A stretch of DNA of 64,000 nucleotides from Aquatica leii (GCA_035610365.1 CM069438.1:47178837-47242836), one strand, 5' to 3'. Shown: positions 23,329 through 35,623, counted from the first letter of the stretch. Notes: generated by a model from the letters alone, not told the origin. Numbers and translations: made by a program.

Positions 23329-24144
23329 GTAACGTCACTAGTTTCACCTTATATCAACGATTAACTTTGATAATTGTATGTTTGAAGTGTTGCCTACTCT
23401 TGAAGACTTGTATCAACGCTATAATTGTGATATTTATAGAATTAGATTTTGTTTGTCGCTATATATGTACATAATTCTGCCTTGCTTACGTAATACCTTT
23501 TTTTAACCTCTTTTTCTCTTCTTATTAGAATTTAAATAAATATAGTTGTCGTTACAATCACTGTCTTGTCATTTATTCTGTTTTAGTGTTAGATAGATTT
23601 AAACGGTGTCCTAATTGTTTTGGCGCCTTTTTAATTTGTTTTATAATTTAGCACCACAAAGCTTACGACCAAAATCTCCAAAGTCAACTGGGTTAGTGGT
23701 TAGCAACTTTTGTTGCAAGAAAACTCTCGTATTTGACTCCTAACTCGATTTTGTGTGTGCAGTTATAATTCCTTCTATTTTTATTGATTTTATTACCTCT
23801 TCATCGTTATTAGTGGGTTCGACTTACCCAAAGTTTTGCTTTGTTTTGTTGTGTTGTTGGAAGACCTAGCTTTGTAGTTCGCTTACTTTTTATTACTTAT
23901 TAATAAGTTGGCTTCTGTGCTTTAACTTTTTTTTATTAACTTGACTACGTCGGTTAACCCTTTCTTCCTATTTGATTATTTATTAGTAAGAGTGTAGGGA
24001 TACGATACCATCGCTACTACTTATACTTACTGTTATTTTGATTTGAGTTTAAGTCAGACATGTGTTAGCAGATTTGTGCTTTTGGTTTACTATTTTGACT
24101 AGTCTACTGTTTTAGGTTTTATTGTGTCTTTTAGTCTGTTAGCT

Positions 24145-24900
24145 ATGTATTCTTCAGTTGAAACACCACCACTTTTTACTTCTTCGGTCTCGGATATAGA
24201 AACATGCTTAGAAAATTAGAATGTTTCGTTTTCTAGTAAAGGTCCTGATTTACTTATCTAAGTTCTTATTTGTGTTGACAAATTGTGTCAGTCTCGTGGT
24301 GTTTCACAGCATCAGCTTTTTCTCTCAGTTTTTGAAGATTTATCTGGCAATGCCCTTTTTGTTTTTAAGACGAATCAAAGTTTGTTACGTTTGTGGAATG
24401 ATGTTGCTGCTTTGTTGAAGTCGGAGTTTTTGCCTGTAGATTACGACGATCGTCTTATAGAGACCATTCGCAAGCGTATTATGAGGCATAACGAATTTAT
24501 CCGTACTTACCTTACCACCATACGATACCTCTTTGTTCAGCTATCGAAACCAGTCTCAGAGACGATGCTGCTCAAAATCAATCGCCGAAATCTAACGCAT
24601 TTTATCAACTTCCTTTAGAGTTGATTGAGATCACATCTATCCGCTCAACTAAATTTTTACGCAAGCGTTTGGAGTCGAACATCAACTTTCGTAATTCTTT
24701 TAGCTTCTTAACAGCAAAGATTAGTGACAAAGTTCAAGAGCCATCCGTAGCCTTTGCTAGTAAGATTTCTACTTTTGTCTCTTTTGCTATTCTTACTACT
24801 GACTCTCTTGCTTCTACACTTTCTTCTTCTATATCTACTTCTACTTCGAATACTCGTGTTCGTTGTCGTTTTCAAGGTGATAAGCCTTTAGGTACGTTTG
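24145..24900 (+). pseudogene. Gypsy-type gag remnant
   Basis: After MYSSVETPPLF (24145) and several stops, the frame from 24283 reads FLSVFEDLSGNALFVFKTNQ, WNDVAALLKSEFLPVDYD, then IRKRIMRHNEFIRTYLTTIR and LKINRRNL. This is the helical capsid pattern (L-x-G-x-A, W-x2-v-x2-L-x3-F, R-x4-E-x3-Y) of arthropod gypsy gag proteins. A frame change near 24618 leads into a Ser/Thr-rich end. It is badly broken; no zinc knuckle was seen. Confidence 0.55.
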
Positions 24901-25086
24901 TTCTCTTCTTTTTCGTCCTTCTAATTTTTTTTTAATTTTTAAGATTATTAGACCTACTACCAATCCTTGGTAGTTAGGTTTAGTGTCAAAAATTACTACT
25001 TCTCCCAGTCGGTTCTCTCCTTGGTTTGTTGTGAAACATCTTTTATGAAAACATGTGCGCATAGCCTCTTCTGATCTTTGCGTTTG

Positions 25087-25420
25087 GAATTTAATTGTAC
25101 CATCGATCCAGCACAAGCAACTTATTTAGGACCACCACATACATCTAATTGCAATCACCGTAGTGTTAAGCGCACTTTAGAACTTCTTCGCTATCACTTC
25201 TACTGGCCTCATATGAGACCTAAGGTGACTGAGTTCATACGCCACTGTTCTTCGTGTTCGAATTCACAACGAAGCTATCCTACTACGTAGCGTTGTCACA
25301 TATTGCCAGATACGACAAAGCTTTCTAACACTCACGTTACTACGAAACCCTCTACACGTCTACACAGGGATCTTGCTCTTTCTTTAGATGTCAAAGCCGA
25401 TGCTATTGTTTTTGCATTTT
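25087..25420 (+). pseudogene. Integrase zinc-binding domain remnant
   Basis: The frame reads HTSNCNHRSVKRTLELLRYH, FYWPHMRPKVTEFIRHCSSC: an H-x3-H...C-x2-C finger followed by the 'WP.M...v..fi..C..C' signature of retroviral-type integrases. The first His block is partly changed. A stop follows at 25288, and the catalytic core is missing. Confidence 0.6.
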
Positions 25421-27845
25421 TTTAAGTAGTTTCTAATTATTCTTTGCTGTTTCTTTCTTCTAATCGTTTTCTTCTCTTTCATTGGCGTTGCAAGCGTCGT
25501 AAATGCTAGTTCATTTTTTGAGCCTTTAACTTTCGACCTTTGTCATTCTCCTAATTTATTTTATTTTTATTTTGATGGTTTCAATTATTGGATACGTCGT
25601 TGGTATTTTGTTGTTTGTAGTTTGGAAGCTATTTATCTGCTTTCACCCATTTTGTGGTCACCGATATTTTTTTTTGGTCAAATATCTACTAAAATTCATT
25701 TGGTTTTTTTTTCTCTATCTCGTTTGTCGGCATTAAAACCTTGTGGAAAATTATCCAATTTAGGACAGTAATTGGTATGCTTTGTTATATACTGGACGGT
25801 TGGTTGGGCATTGAAAAGTTGATTATTCCTTTTTGTTTCTTCTACGGAGAGAAGAACGAATTAGACATCTACATCTTGTCTTATCTTTCTCCGCCTGTCT
25901 TTGTTCTTCCTTTCTCGTTTTTTTTATTTTTTCTTCTTTCTCTTTTTCTTTATTAGTTGATCATCTGCACGCCGCGTTTCTTTCTTTTTTCTTCTTCTTC
26001 CGAAAGGTTTATCTTTTTAGGCGGTTGGTTTAGCACCGTAGAGTGGTTTCTCTTTTTGTTCTTTTACTGGGTGAAAAACGAATCAGGCATTATCATCAAG
26101 CTTTATCTTTCTCCGTCATTTCCAATCTCTTATCTTTTGTACTTTTGATTTATTTCTTCTTGGGTCTGTCTATCTTTTTTATCTGCCAACTATTTTTCTT
26201 TCTTTTTGAATTCTCTTTGTAGTTTTCCTTTTGTCTCTTTTCTTCCTTTTTTGTATCTTACTTTTCAGTATTATCTTTTTCTTTGTCTTTTGCTTCAGAG
26301 GGTTTGCTTTTAAGGCAATTGTTTTTTGTTTTCCTAAGTCTTGGTTGGTTGCTTGGACACGTTTTCTTTTTTTTAGTAATTCCTTCTTTAATGTTCTTTG
26401 CAACTTTCCTCAGTTACTTTTCTTGCTGTAATGAATTTAGTGGGTTTTAGTTTTGTTGTTTTTAGTTTGAATTTTGGGATAGACTTCAACGTCGCTTCTT
26501 GTACTTTGTACTTCCACTTAGTCAGCATTTTTGATGTTGCCAGTCACCGTTAAGGTATTTTTTTTCTTTGGGTTTCTTTCGCTCTTAGGATTTTCTAATC
26601 CGTTCTTCGGCTTTTTAGTTCCAGTGTGACATTCCAAGTGAAGCATTTATTCTTCTTTATTTACTCTTACTTCTTTTTTTGGTTTTGTTTTGGGTAGTGT
26701 TTGACTTTTGGAACTTTGTGGTTGTGACTCTGGGATTGCTGATTTTATTCTCTGCTTTTTAGGTAGTCCGAGTTGTGTCGACTTTAATCATAATCTTCTT
26801 TTTGCTTGAAATTTCTTTGTTAGTTTTCTTGCTTACATCTTTAGGGTGTGTATGGTTTTTTTGGTAAAAAAATCTCATATCGTCTGCTGACGACTTTTTG
26901 GCACATCTGCATTAGCTGTTTTTTTAGCCTTTTCTTGTTCTAAATTCACATATCACAATTTAAGATCTGCTAGATACTTGGTTTTTCTTTTATTTCTTGA
27001 GCTTAGTTAGTATTGGAGACTTATATTTATGGTTGAGTTTGTATTTGTGAGCTAGGACTTAAGAGCGCTGTCTTTGACCGTGGTCCAAACTTCTTTCTTT
27101 CCTATATCGTTCTTTTTCTCTTGGTTTGCTTAGTATTATCCGTCAGTGAGGTCTATGACTGACGACTACTTTCAACGAATACTTTTTCTGATACTTCATT
27201 TTGGTTGGTTGGAGTTTTCGGTTTTTTAGAGTAGTATTCCGCTTCATGGGATATATCTGGTTGATGATGATTAGCGAACTAAGAACACCTTTTTCATTTA
27301 CGTTTATTTTTTTCACTTCTGATGAGAACATAAATAAATATTGTTGTCGTTATAATCAGTGCCTTGTCATTTATTCTGTTTTAGTGTTATATAGATTTAA
27401 ACGGTGTCTATCATTCTAGCTTTTAATCGTTTTGTCGTCTTTTTAATTTGTTTTATAATTTAGCACCACGAAGTTTACGACCGAAATCTCTGATTTGAAC
27501 TGGGTTAGTCGCTAGCAACTTTTGTTGTCTTACAGTAAAAAAAAGTAAATTTTAGATAATATAAAAATAATTATGTCTTAGATCTGTCGCCATATACAGA
27601 CTTTTGAAAAACGCGGTTGATTTTGTTGAAGCTTTAACGTCTGCAATAGTAAAGGATGTAGTAATTCTTTAGTAATGAAAATTCAATTGATGACGATGTA
27701 CTGCATTTACATGAAATGCCCGAGAAAGTTTCTGGAGAAGTAAAGCTACATTTCAAAATTTTTCAGAATTATCTTAGGAGGTATATTTTTTTTGGTTTAC
27801 CTCAAAATCTAAAATCAACTTAGATAGTTAATTTTTAAAGCCTTC

Positions 27846-28553
27846 AGGATAAGGGTTACCACACACAAAATTGTTTAACACTACACACTCCACAGTGAAC
27901 AGTATCATTTGTTCATCTATTGCAACTACAGCTTTTTTTGGCAGGATTAAACATCTCTCTCTAACTTTCTTTATGATATGTCTAATTTTTCATAACTTAT
28001 ATCTTTTGCAATATTCTTCTAAAATATCACCAACCAGAACTACCTTCAAATAGTTTCTAATAACAAAAATCTATTTCTAGTTATTCTCAAAACTATAGCG
28101 TACATTTCTATAGTTTTTGCTCAGTACATACGTATTCTAAGATATTTTATCGATGACATTAGCATGGTTATTTCAAAAAAATGTTTTTTTGTTTCTTTAA
28201 GTGTTATGTTTAGCAGCTTGTTGTCTAATAGCACGTATACATTTGAAGATTGGCAGATTTGTTGCCATCGAAATACATTGCGAAATAATCTGTCATCAAT
28301 ACTCATTAAAATATTAAAATGTGTTGCAGAAAAAACGTTACAGTTTTTTCAGGTGTACTTTAATTTTTTCAATTTTTGTTTTTAGATTTGTCCTTGCCAT
28401 TTTTTTTGCTAAGTTAGTTTTGTAAACGCTTAAACGTAAATCATCCGAGTCCTAATCCATTTCTTCATTTTGTACGCCACCATTAAATTTTTCTTAAATT
28501 TCTTCTTCCAACATCTCAATATCTTCTTTTTGTTATTCTTCTAAAACATCCAT
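27846..28553 (-). pseudogene. piggyBac-like transposase remnant
   Basis: On the minus strand an acidic N-terminus starts MDVLEE at 28553 (EDIEMLEEEI, NEEMD, DSDDLRL). The frame MSIDDRLFRNVFRWQQIC follows at 28306. After gaps it ends with VRERCLILPKKAVVAIDEQM and CGNPYPEG near 27846. The IDEQM...F block with a following NPxPxG is the catalytic Asp signature of piggyBac DDE transposases. Stops separate the pieces and the C-terminal half is absent. No TTAA-flanked ends were found. Confidence 0.5.
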
Positions 28554-31100
28554 ATTTTGATAGAGAATATGAATTCGAATTGGTAGAGGTAAAGTTATTT
28601 ATTGGGCCAATTTTTTCATAGTTTGTAGTCATTTTAACAACAACGGTTACTGATTACTGTAAAATAGTATCATTTCTACTTACTTTAGAATTTTCTAACG
28701 TTCTACATAACAGCTGGAGTTGAATGACAAAATAATTGTGTTCTGGAAACTTGGTAATTTTTTTTTTATCCGTTACTCAGTATATCTCGTATTTTTACAC
28801 TTTGATTTTCAGTTGGCAGCTTTGCATTGGGTTAAGAATTTATTTTGCCTAGGCTTAATTTTTTAAGTGAACTGTGTAGTGAATACATACTTAACAAAAC
28901 TTATTAAGAATTGAAATATATTCATGGTCATTTCTTCGATTTTTGCTAAAATTTAAATAGGAAATTAAACGATGTTTATAAGAAGTTTTCTGAGGTATGA
29001 TGAACCTACGCGTCTTGCAGTTAAAATTAATTTTCGTTTTTTGTTTGTAGCAATATTAGCACTTATTTTACTTCGTGTTAAACACTTGTTACACGTACAT
29101 TAGACACGTTACTAGTACGTGTGGTATTCATTCCTTGTTTCGGATGTTACGTTTATGTTTTGTTGAATTGAACATGGAAAGATTTCTCAATTTGATAGTG
29201 TTGTATTCCCTGGAAAGAATTATAAAAAGTTATTATTTGTACTATGTTGAACAATTTGTGTCTGCAACAGCAATTAGTTTGATCTTTACGAAGTAATGCA
29301 AACTTTGACGCACTAATTTATTTAAGCCCAAGAACACGTTTGTGTTAGAATTATTTTATCTGTGGTATTTGTCAGATTACATTCTTTTACAGTTTTTAGA
29401 AATGTGTTTCACCAACCTTTCTAGATCTAGTACAGATGTATATTGATTGCAAATACCTTCATTTATGTTTATTATTATCTTTATTAACGCTTATTTAGTT
29501 ACGAACTTGGAGTCGCTTTCTTGCACTTATACGGTGACTATTCTATTAGCAAATATCTAGATTTACGCTTACTCCTCAATACAGCAAGTTAGTCTAGGTG
29601 GGGTCTACACACATCCTAGAAGCTTGTAACAAACTTCAATGCTTGACACATGTCAAAAATAGTCTGTTTACAAAACAAATTACACAAAAAGTTGTCAGTG
29701 ACTGTGTGATTCACACAAAGTAAACAATATTTTTAAAACTATTGAAACATTTTTAGAAATTTTTAAAGTTGTCTATGCGTTTGGAAAACTTCTATTTGGT
29801 TGTTTCAATTTTTTCGGAATCCGAATGTATGTCTTCTCTGAAGACGATATGACCTAAACATTTTCGCTTGTTTGCCATTACCTACCTTTAAATCAAAAGT
29901 ATTTGTAGATCTGGAACTTTTTATACTTCAACATGTGGTGTTTTTGCCTTTAAAACAAATAGGTTTCCTCCTAATTCTAATTTTTAAGTGTGAGTTTGAG
30001 TTTGGTCAACGGCCGAGACGTACGGTATCTTAACGTGGTAGTAGTCGTGTTAACGCTAATCTTTTGATAAGTTTCCTTCTACGGCGGTATAACGTCAGTA
30101 GGTTGTGGACTTAATTGTGTCCGATCTATACGAAATGGAGCGCTTTGCTATATGACTGCTGCTCTTAGAGTAATAGTTGCTCTACTCGATTACAAAAGTC
30201 AGGAACTGGAGGCACAGTTCGGCCATCGTTGCCCGACTGGATCCCACGCCGGTAAATCTGGACCTAGTTTCAATTTTAAAGATCGGTTCAATCGTCGGAC
30301 AGGAATGTAAAGCGCTACCTGAGCCTGAAGGTTTACCATCGCTGATAAATCGGGACCTAGTACTAAAGAGAGAAGAAAAGTCTATTGCACAAAATGCAGA
30401 AAAGAGGAAATAAAGTCCCATCACAAAACTTACTCAGTTGTTAAAATAAATTGTTTAATTGCTCACTTTAGTTTAGTTTTTGTACTATTTTTTTGTAAAG
30501 GACCCTGTATTTTGGTTTGTTTTATTTATTGACAATCAGTTTGTATTTTTTAGTAGTATTTTAGCATAATATTGCATAGTAATTTTAAAGTTATTTAACG
30601 TTTCTAAATTCATCTTTATTTTCATTTTATTTTTAAATAATTAAAATCAAATTTTTTTTGTTACTATAAATTTATTTAATTCAGTTGCCAAAATTTGGAT
30701 TATCATTTAATATTGCTTTTATTCCAAGTAAAATTTCTTTGTTTTACAGTAATTTAGATTATTTTTGCTGTTCATCTTAAATGATTCTGCGTTATAGTTT
30801 TTCAATATTTGTGTACAGAACCGAGGAATTATATTTCAGAAATTTTTTTTACGAAAAAAGTTTCTAAAGTATATACGACCTGATAATGTAGTAGTTCTTC
30901 AAAATTTTGTAACAGCTAATGGTTAGAACAAATAAACTTTTTAGTAAAATTAGGTTAAAACAATTTATTTTATTTTGTTCAAGTAAAAATGCGCGAGATA
31001 ACACACATACTGAGTATCTCAAATTGCAGTATGCACTAAACTTTAATTAAAGATTTGGAAATGAAAAAATATTTAGCGTGTTAAGTACGGCAGTTTCTCA
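28554..31100. other. AT-rich segment without recognised genes
   Basis: The open frame at 30177-30413 lies in a slightly more GC-rich patch (30000-30430) whose alternative frame reads KERRKVYCTKCRKEEIKSHH, a possible Cys-rich tail. I cannot link it to a gene. Nothing else is supported. Confidence 0.3.
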
Positions 31101-31522
31101 CGCCAGAAATAAAACTAAATAGTTTGAGTGCTTCTAACGACCTTTCGGCACGTTTTTGTTGCAATTTAAAAAACTTTGTGCGCCATTTCATAACCGTCGA
31201 TAAAATATGGGTTCACCATTACAATTCCAAAACCAAAGAACAATCAAAACAACAAACACACAAAAGATCACTGCTACCGAAAAAGACAAAAACGGTTGTG
31301 TCAGCAGAAAAAGTTATTGCAATTGTATCTTGAAATTTTTTTACTTTGGCGACAAAATTAAAGAAGAACGGCTTTATGTAGCAGCAAAAAAAGAATTTTC
31401 TATCAAAATAACGCATTTGTCCACAATTCTGCAATAGTCAAATTTCATTAAGTGGGATTTGATTTAGGTTTTATTCGTCACTTTTTCTTGATTCAGATTA
31501 TCTATCGTCTGTTGTCTCGGCG

Positions 31523-31558
31523 CACAGTGGGCCAAATGTCGAAAAAGCTGGCCAAAAT
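31523..31558. repeat. Left TIR of the Transib-like element
   Basis: 36 bp, CACAGTGGGCCAAATGTCGA onward to GGCCAAAAT. The first seven bases equal the V(D)J recombination heptamer, and an A-run begins 12 bp after it. A copy of its inner part (from AAATGTCGAAAAAGCTGG) recurs at 31808-31833. Confidence 0.85.
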
Positions 31559-31639
31559 AGGATAGCGTTGTTCGATTTGGCTGAAATTTTGTATGATGGA
31601 TACTTTCAGGATACTGATGAAGAATATGACGAAACAAAT

Positions 31640-32180
31640 CAAAAAACAAAATGGCGGATCCAATATGAGTGACTAAATTGTTAACTAATGGTTCAAATTG
31701 CGCAAAAACTGCTTTTTAGGGTTTTTTTTCAATAAAAAATTTATTATTTTACATAAAAAATGTTAAAAAAGATGCAAAAACAAAATGGCGGATCCAATAT
31801 GGAGGCAAAATGTCGAAAAAGCTGGCCAAAATTACAAAAAGTGTAATAAACGCTCAAAAGTGGCAGTCTAATAGTTTTTGAGGTTGTTGATGACGAATTT
31901 AATGTCAAAATTGCAAAATTCAAAATGGCAGATCCAATATGGCGACCATAGATACATTTTTTCATAAGTTTACTAACTCGTTATTGAATGTTGTAAAATA
32001 TGAGTATAATTAGTGGAAGTCTTATCATTTTTAGGGTTGCTGATGACGAATTTGATGTCAAAATTGCAAAATTCAAAATGACGGATCCAATATGTCAACC
32101 ATATATACATTTCTTTCATAAATTTAATGAATCATTATTAAATGATGTAAAATATGAATATAATTAGTTTATAAGGAAAA
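31640..32180 (+). repeat. Internal direct repeats of the Transib-like element
   Basis: The motif AAAATGGCGGATCCAATATG occurs four times with small changes (near 31647, 31781, 31921 and 32075). The last two sit in a clear tandem pair of about 150 bp (31887-32035 and 32040-32180), each starting TTGCTGATGACGAATTT or close to it. Confidence 0.8.
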
Positions 32181-32268
32181 AATAATTGCACAATAGTGTA
32201 CTTTACTTAATAGAACAATATATTTTAATCATTGGAACAAATTGAAACACAAGTAGTAACTAAGAAAA

Positions 32269-32620
32269 TCAAAAAAAGCTCCACGATTCGTCGTCGGAGT
32301 TATCTTCTTTTTCGGTTTCAGACGCAGATGAAGCATCCGAATTTTCTGCGGAACTGTCGCTGATTTCTGACGATGCACTAGACATAATTAACATATCCAG
32401 TGCTTCCAGTGACAACAATTTTACTTTTTTGCGGGGCAGTTTTCGTAAATTTGAGATCAGAGGATCCGAACATGCCATTAGACGTAAAAATACATCTTTC
32501 ATACAATTAGTCCGCGAGTTTTTTCCCGAATTGTCTCGTCGAAACTTCTTGATTAATTTGTTCGATGACTCTTGAGCCTCTTCGGATAGTTAACCAATAG
32601 ACAATAATGCGGAAGCTATA
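32269..32620 (-). pseudogene. C-terminal remnant of a Transib-like transposase
   Basis: The minus strand reads ASALLSIG, a stop, then SEEAQESSNKLIKKFRRDNS, SRTNCMKDVFLRLMACSDPL and ISNLRKLPRKK, and ends in a Ser/Glu/Asp-rich tail (SDASSASETEKEDNSDDESW). The 'lpIGxlSEEAqEaxNKxxkxfR' block with a following SDPlIs is, as far as I recall, the C-terminal part of insect Transib transposases. Upstream catalytic residues are not found, so the element would depend on another copy. The family call rests on recall plus the element ends. Confidence 0.5.
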
Positions 32621-33244
32621 ATGATACAAACACGATTCACGTTTGAAAATTGTTAGAACTACATAAGAATTGTACTGAAAAATACTAACAAAATATATGA
32701 TTGAATAATGTTGAAAATTCGTGAATAATGCAATTAATATTTCAGATAGTGTTTACTGCACGTGGCACAAAAAAGCACATCAAATTTTTCCATTATTTTA
32801 CTCTAAATACATTTAGATTCATTGCAATTATAATTATTTGGCAAGATATTGCGGTATATATAACTTTTTCACTACTTTTAGTAACACGAAACGTGCTTTC
32901 TTTAGTATTTTTTTACATAAACAAATGTACATAAACAATGTATTATTTTTCATTATCGTTAACAATTTATTATAAGCAATCACTCTACATACCTCCTGGA
33001 ACAGCGTCCATTTTGAATTGATTATAAATCTTTATTACAAGAAAAGTTACAACACTTTGAACATGACACTGAATTCCGACTGTCTTACCACGTGAGAACG
33101 GACGTTAAACACCCAGATGTTTGGAGCGAAGCAGCACGCTCGGTATAAACGTGAAACCGTTTACGCCGCCGGATTTCAATAGCCCAAACATTCGAGTTAA
33201 AAACCTATTAGTCAAAAAACTTCAATTTGAAATTTTTTTTTTGA

Positions 33245-33280
33245 ATTTTGGCCAGCTTTTTCGACATTTGGCCCACTGTG
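33245..33280. repeat. Right TIR of the Transib-like element
   Basis: Perfect reverse complement of 31523-31558, ending in GGCCCACTGTG directly before the CGGCG target copy. Confidence 0.85.
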
Positions 33281-33420
33281 CGGCGGTATCAAATTTTTGT
33301 CTAGTTTCGAAGTAATTGCTGTGATAAATAGATATTTTGAGAATTTGAATGTATTGACCTACAATAACAGAATAAGTGTGTTAAACAAAAGACAAACCAT
33401 TATGTTGTAAAACAAAATGG

Positions 33421-35095
33421 TTCGTAAAAAAAAAATTTAAAAACCTTTTACTTTAAAGTTTATAGACAAAATTGGAGATTTTAAGCTTGCGCGAAGTAGA
33501 GCGACAAAAAAAGTTTTTACAAATAGTAAACCTTAATTCCAATAGTCGGTTGAATTCAATAACGGTTTTATTTTAACGATCTCAAAGCGCTAGGTAGTAC
33601 TCTTACGCTAAACAAATATCAAGAAACAATACACAAGAGTGATAATACTTGAAACAGCTATGATAATTACGGAAAAATTAAAACATGTCACCAAAATAAA
33701 AGTTAATGCTTACCCGGGAGGAACCATCCCAAGCACCACTTATGAGGTTAACTTAATGCACCCATTAATAATGGGCGAATGATTAAAAATGAAGGTCTCA
33801 CTAGACGCGAACGTATAATTTCCTACATACTTAGTATTTTCATTTTTTTAATTACAAGATTTCTTTATATGTAATAACTTACAACACAACGATTTTATTC
33901 TAACTTTAACCAATAGATTTTACTAAAGTATTTTAGTAAATTAAGCTTTGTACTATCGAATAAAAATGCAATTTTATTGTTTTTTATTGATTTATTACCA
34001 CGTTTATTGCATTTTTATTTGTGTAGGTAAAATTTTTCTTATACTTTGAATATTCCAACGTTAATATAACATTCTAACTTCTAAAAAATCCTTTAGAGTG
34101 TTACTTTTCTTACAAATGTGTTCTTTACTGCTAATTTAAAGAAAATTATTTAATTAATTATCCACTTGATTGCATTAGTAACAATTTTTTTTCCTTCTCG
34201 TCGGTGTTACAATTAGCAATACAATACTTAATTTTGTTTTAAACAAATTATCTGCACGATGAAGCCGCATCTACTGCGAGTTTCTTAAACGTCTTAATTA
34301 GACCTAAGGAAAGCAGCAAGATTGTAATAAATTTAAATTATATAGATAATTAAGCAAATATCAAAGTAATTATTAATTAAATTCTTGCTTTATTTAGTTC
34401 AATAACCTTCATAATCAAGGTTAATATGCTATTATTATTTAACTTGAGGGTGTTTGTATTAATAACATCGTAATTGTTTGCTCTTTAATAACGTTGATAC
34501 AAATTTGCGAGGAGTTTCTTGTGGTGCATTAATAGATAACATTTGCAATTAATAGTTCAATAAAATTACATTAAAAAGATCAATAATAATTATATGTTTT
34601 ACGTTTTGGAAGCATATTTTACACAGCTAATTGAAGTTGCTTAACGTTTTATGTCGATAATAGTTGGAATAACGCAATTACTCTAAGAATTAAAAAAGTT
34701 ATGCTAATTACTATATTAAAAAAACAATACACATGTTGATATAACGTAGTTTTGTAATGGTTATCAATAGTTTATTTTACACAAGTGTTGCAGTATTTTG
34801 CGTTATTTCTAAACAATGGATATACGTTATTTAAACGTAGTTATTTATATATAATAAATGCCACGTTTTTAAAACTAGTCATACTAACGTAAATCTAACG
34901 TTAGTTTGCAAATGATAAATGCTGACAAAAAATAATAAAATGTTGTTAAAATGATGCATCAAATGTAACTAATAAAAACGTTTGTTTGCAAACATAAAAT
35001 TTTGCAAAAAATTTAATAAAAACTAAACAAAACAGGGCACGCGTCTGATGGGACACCCCAAAAAAATAAATTTTAAAGTTAACAAAACACCATAG
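33421..35095. other. AT-rich segment without recognised genes
   Basis: Very AT-rich. A slightly GC-richer patch at 33700-33830 is not interpretable. No supported features. Confidence 0.35.
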
Positions 35096-35156
35096 ATGTA
35101 TAAATGTGTACAAATCTGTTTACTTTTTGTTGTTTTTTTTAATTCTTTTAATTTAA

Positions 35157-35174
35157 TGGCGCCCAACGTGGGGC
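35157..35174 (+). other. Retrotransposon primer-binding site (tRNA-Lys type), copy a
   Basis: TGGCGCCCAACGTGGGGC is an 18-base match to the 3' end of a lysine tRNA, used as minus-strand primer site by many gypsy-type elements. An LTR should end just upstream, but no intact LTR is visible there. Confidence 0.75.
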
Positions 35175-35623
35175 TGTTTTACGTGATTCTAAAATTAACG
35201 AATTCTGCAAATGGTACTAGAAATCCATAAAATAATTCAGAAATGTTTAATAATGCAGTAAACGTAAGAAAACCTTAAGAAAAAACTTATCTTAAAAACA
35301 ACTTCATCTTATTGAAGATGCACACAAAATTTACGACTTTACTTTTTACGATTTTGACAGTCATTGAACAACCGTCATTGCTTTTTAATTTTATTGAATA
35401 ATTAATTATGGAGTAATTGTGCATACAGCATGTGTCTATTATTATACACAATTGCATTCATTTGTCTGCATCTAACGCGTTTATCAGATTTAAATCAAGC
35501 GCTATAGTCCCATTTTATCTACTTACAGAGTTGTACTACCATCCGTCCGTCTAACAAAAATCCAACTTTTATAAAAACTGAGTTCGATACGAAAAATTTG
35601 AACTTAGTAATGAAGCACTACTA

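Larger units (their letters stand above)
23329..27536 (+). mobile_element. Degraded gypsy-type LTR retrotransposon remnant(s)
   Basis: A direct repeat of roughly 200 bp (23533-23729 and 27328-27527) resembles the R-U5 part of LTRs: an AATAAA, a TTTAAACGGTGTC block, and TTTTGGCGCC in the left copy (changed in the right). Between them lie gag and integrase fragments in plus orientation. The left repeat is preceded by TGTAACGTCACTAG at 23329, a possible LTR start. The right LTR has no matching upstream part, so this could be two related insertions rather than one element. Reverse transcriptase is absent. 25420-27300 is a T-rich stretch with no recognised domain. Confidence 0.5.
31523..33280. mobile_element. 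Non-autonomous Transib-like DNA transposon, TSD CGGCG
   Basis: Both ends carry a perfect 36-bp inverted repeat beginning CACAGTGGGCCAAATGTCG. The element is flanked by CGGCG at 31518-31522 and 33281-33285. A 5-bp GC-rich duplication and CACxxTG ends are the hallmarks of Transib transposons, relatives of RAG1. A minus-strand remnant of a transposase tail lies inside (32269-32620), while the catalytic body is missing. The left half contains internal repeats. It inserted in a mariner transposase, whose sequence continues on both sides. Confidence 0.75.
31118..33420 (+). pseudogene. Mariner transposase remnant split by a Transib-like insertion
   Basis: The left part (31124-31520) reads FVRHFITVDKIWVHHYNSKT, KEQSKQQTHKRSLLPKKTKT, EKVIAIVS, then after shifts QNNAFVHNSAIVKF and VGFDLGF. 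The right part (33285-33420) reads FLSSFEVIAVINRYFENLN. These are the catalytic-core and C-terminal segments of a mori/cecropia-type mariner transposase (family pattern TxDExWxHHYxPExKxQS, then HDNAPxH, then Fxsxeevixaxxayf). The element at 31523-33280 sits between them. Stops and shifts show the mariner was already old or has decayed since. Confidence 0.65.

Noticed and set aside
30177..30424. Overlapping open frames on both strands as a gene
   Set aside because: No family motif, no clear start context, and both strands are open, which suggests chance.
31640..32180. CRISPR-like array
   Set aside because: The four repeats are imperfect, the spacing is irregular, and they lie in a eukaryotic transposon with TIRs.
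35157..35174. tRNA gene fragment
   Set aside because: Only the complementary 18 bases of a tRNA 3' end are present, at the position of a retroelement primer site; there is no cloverleaf.
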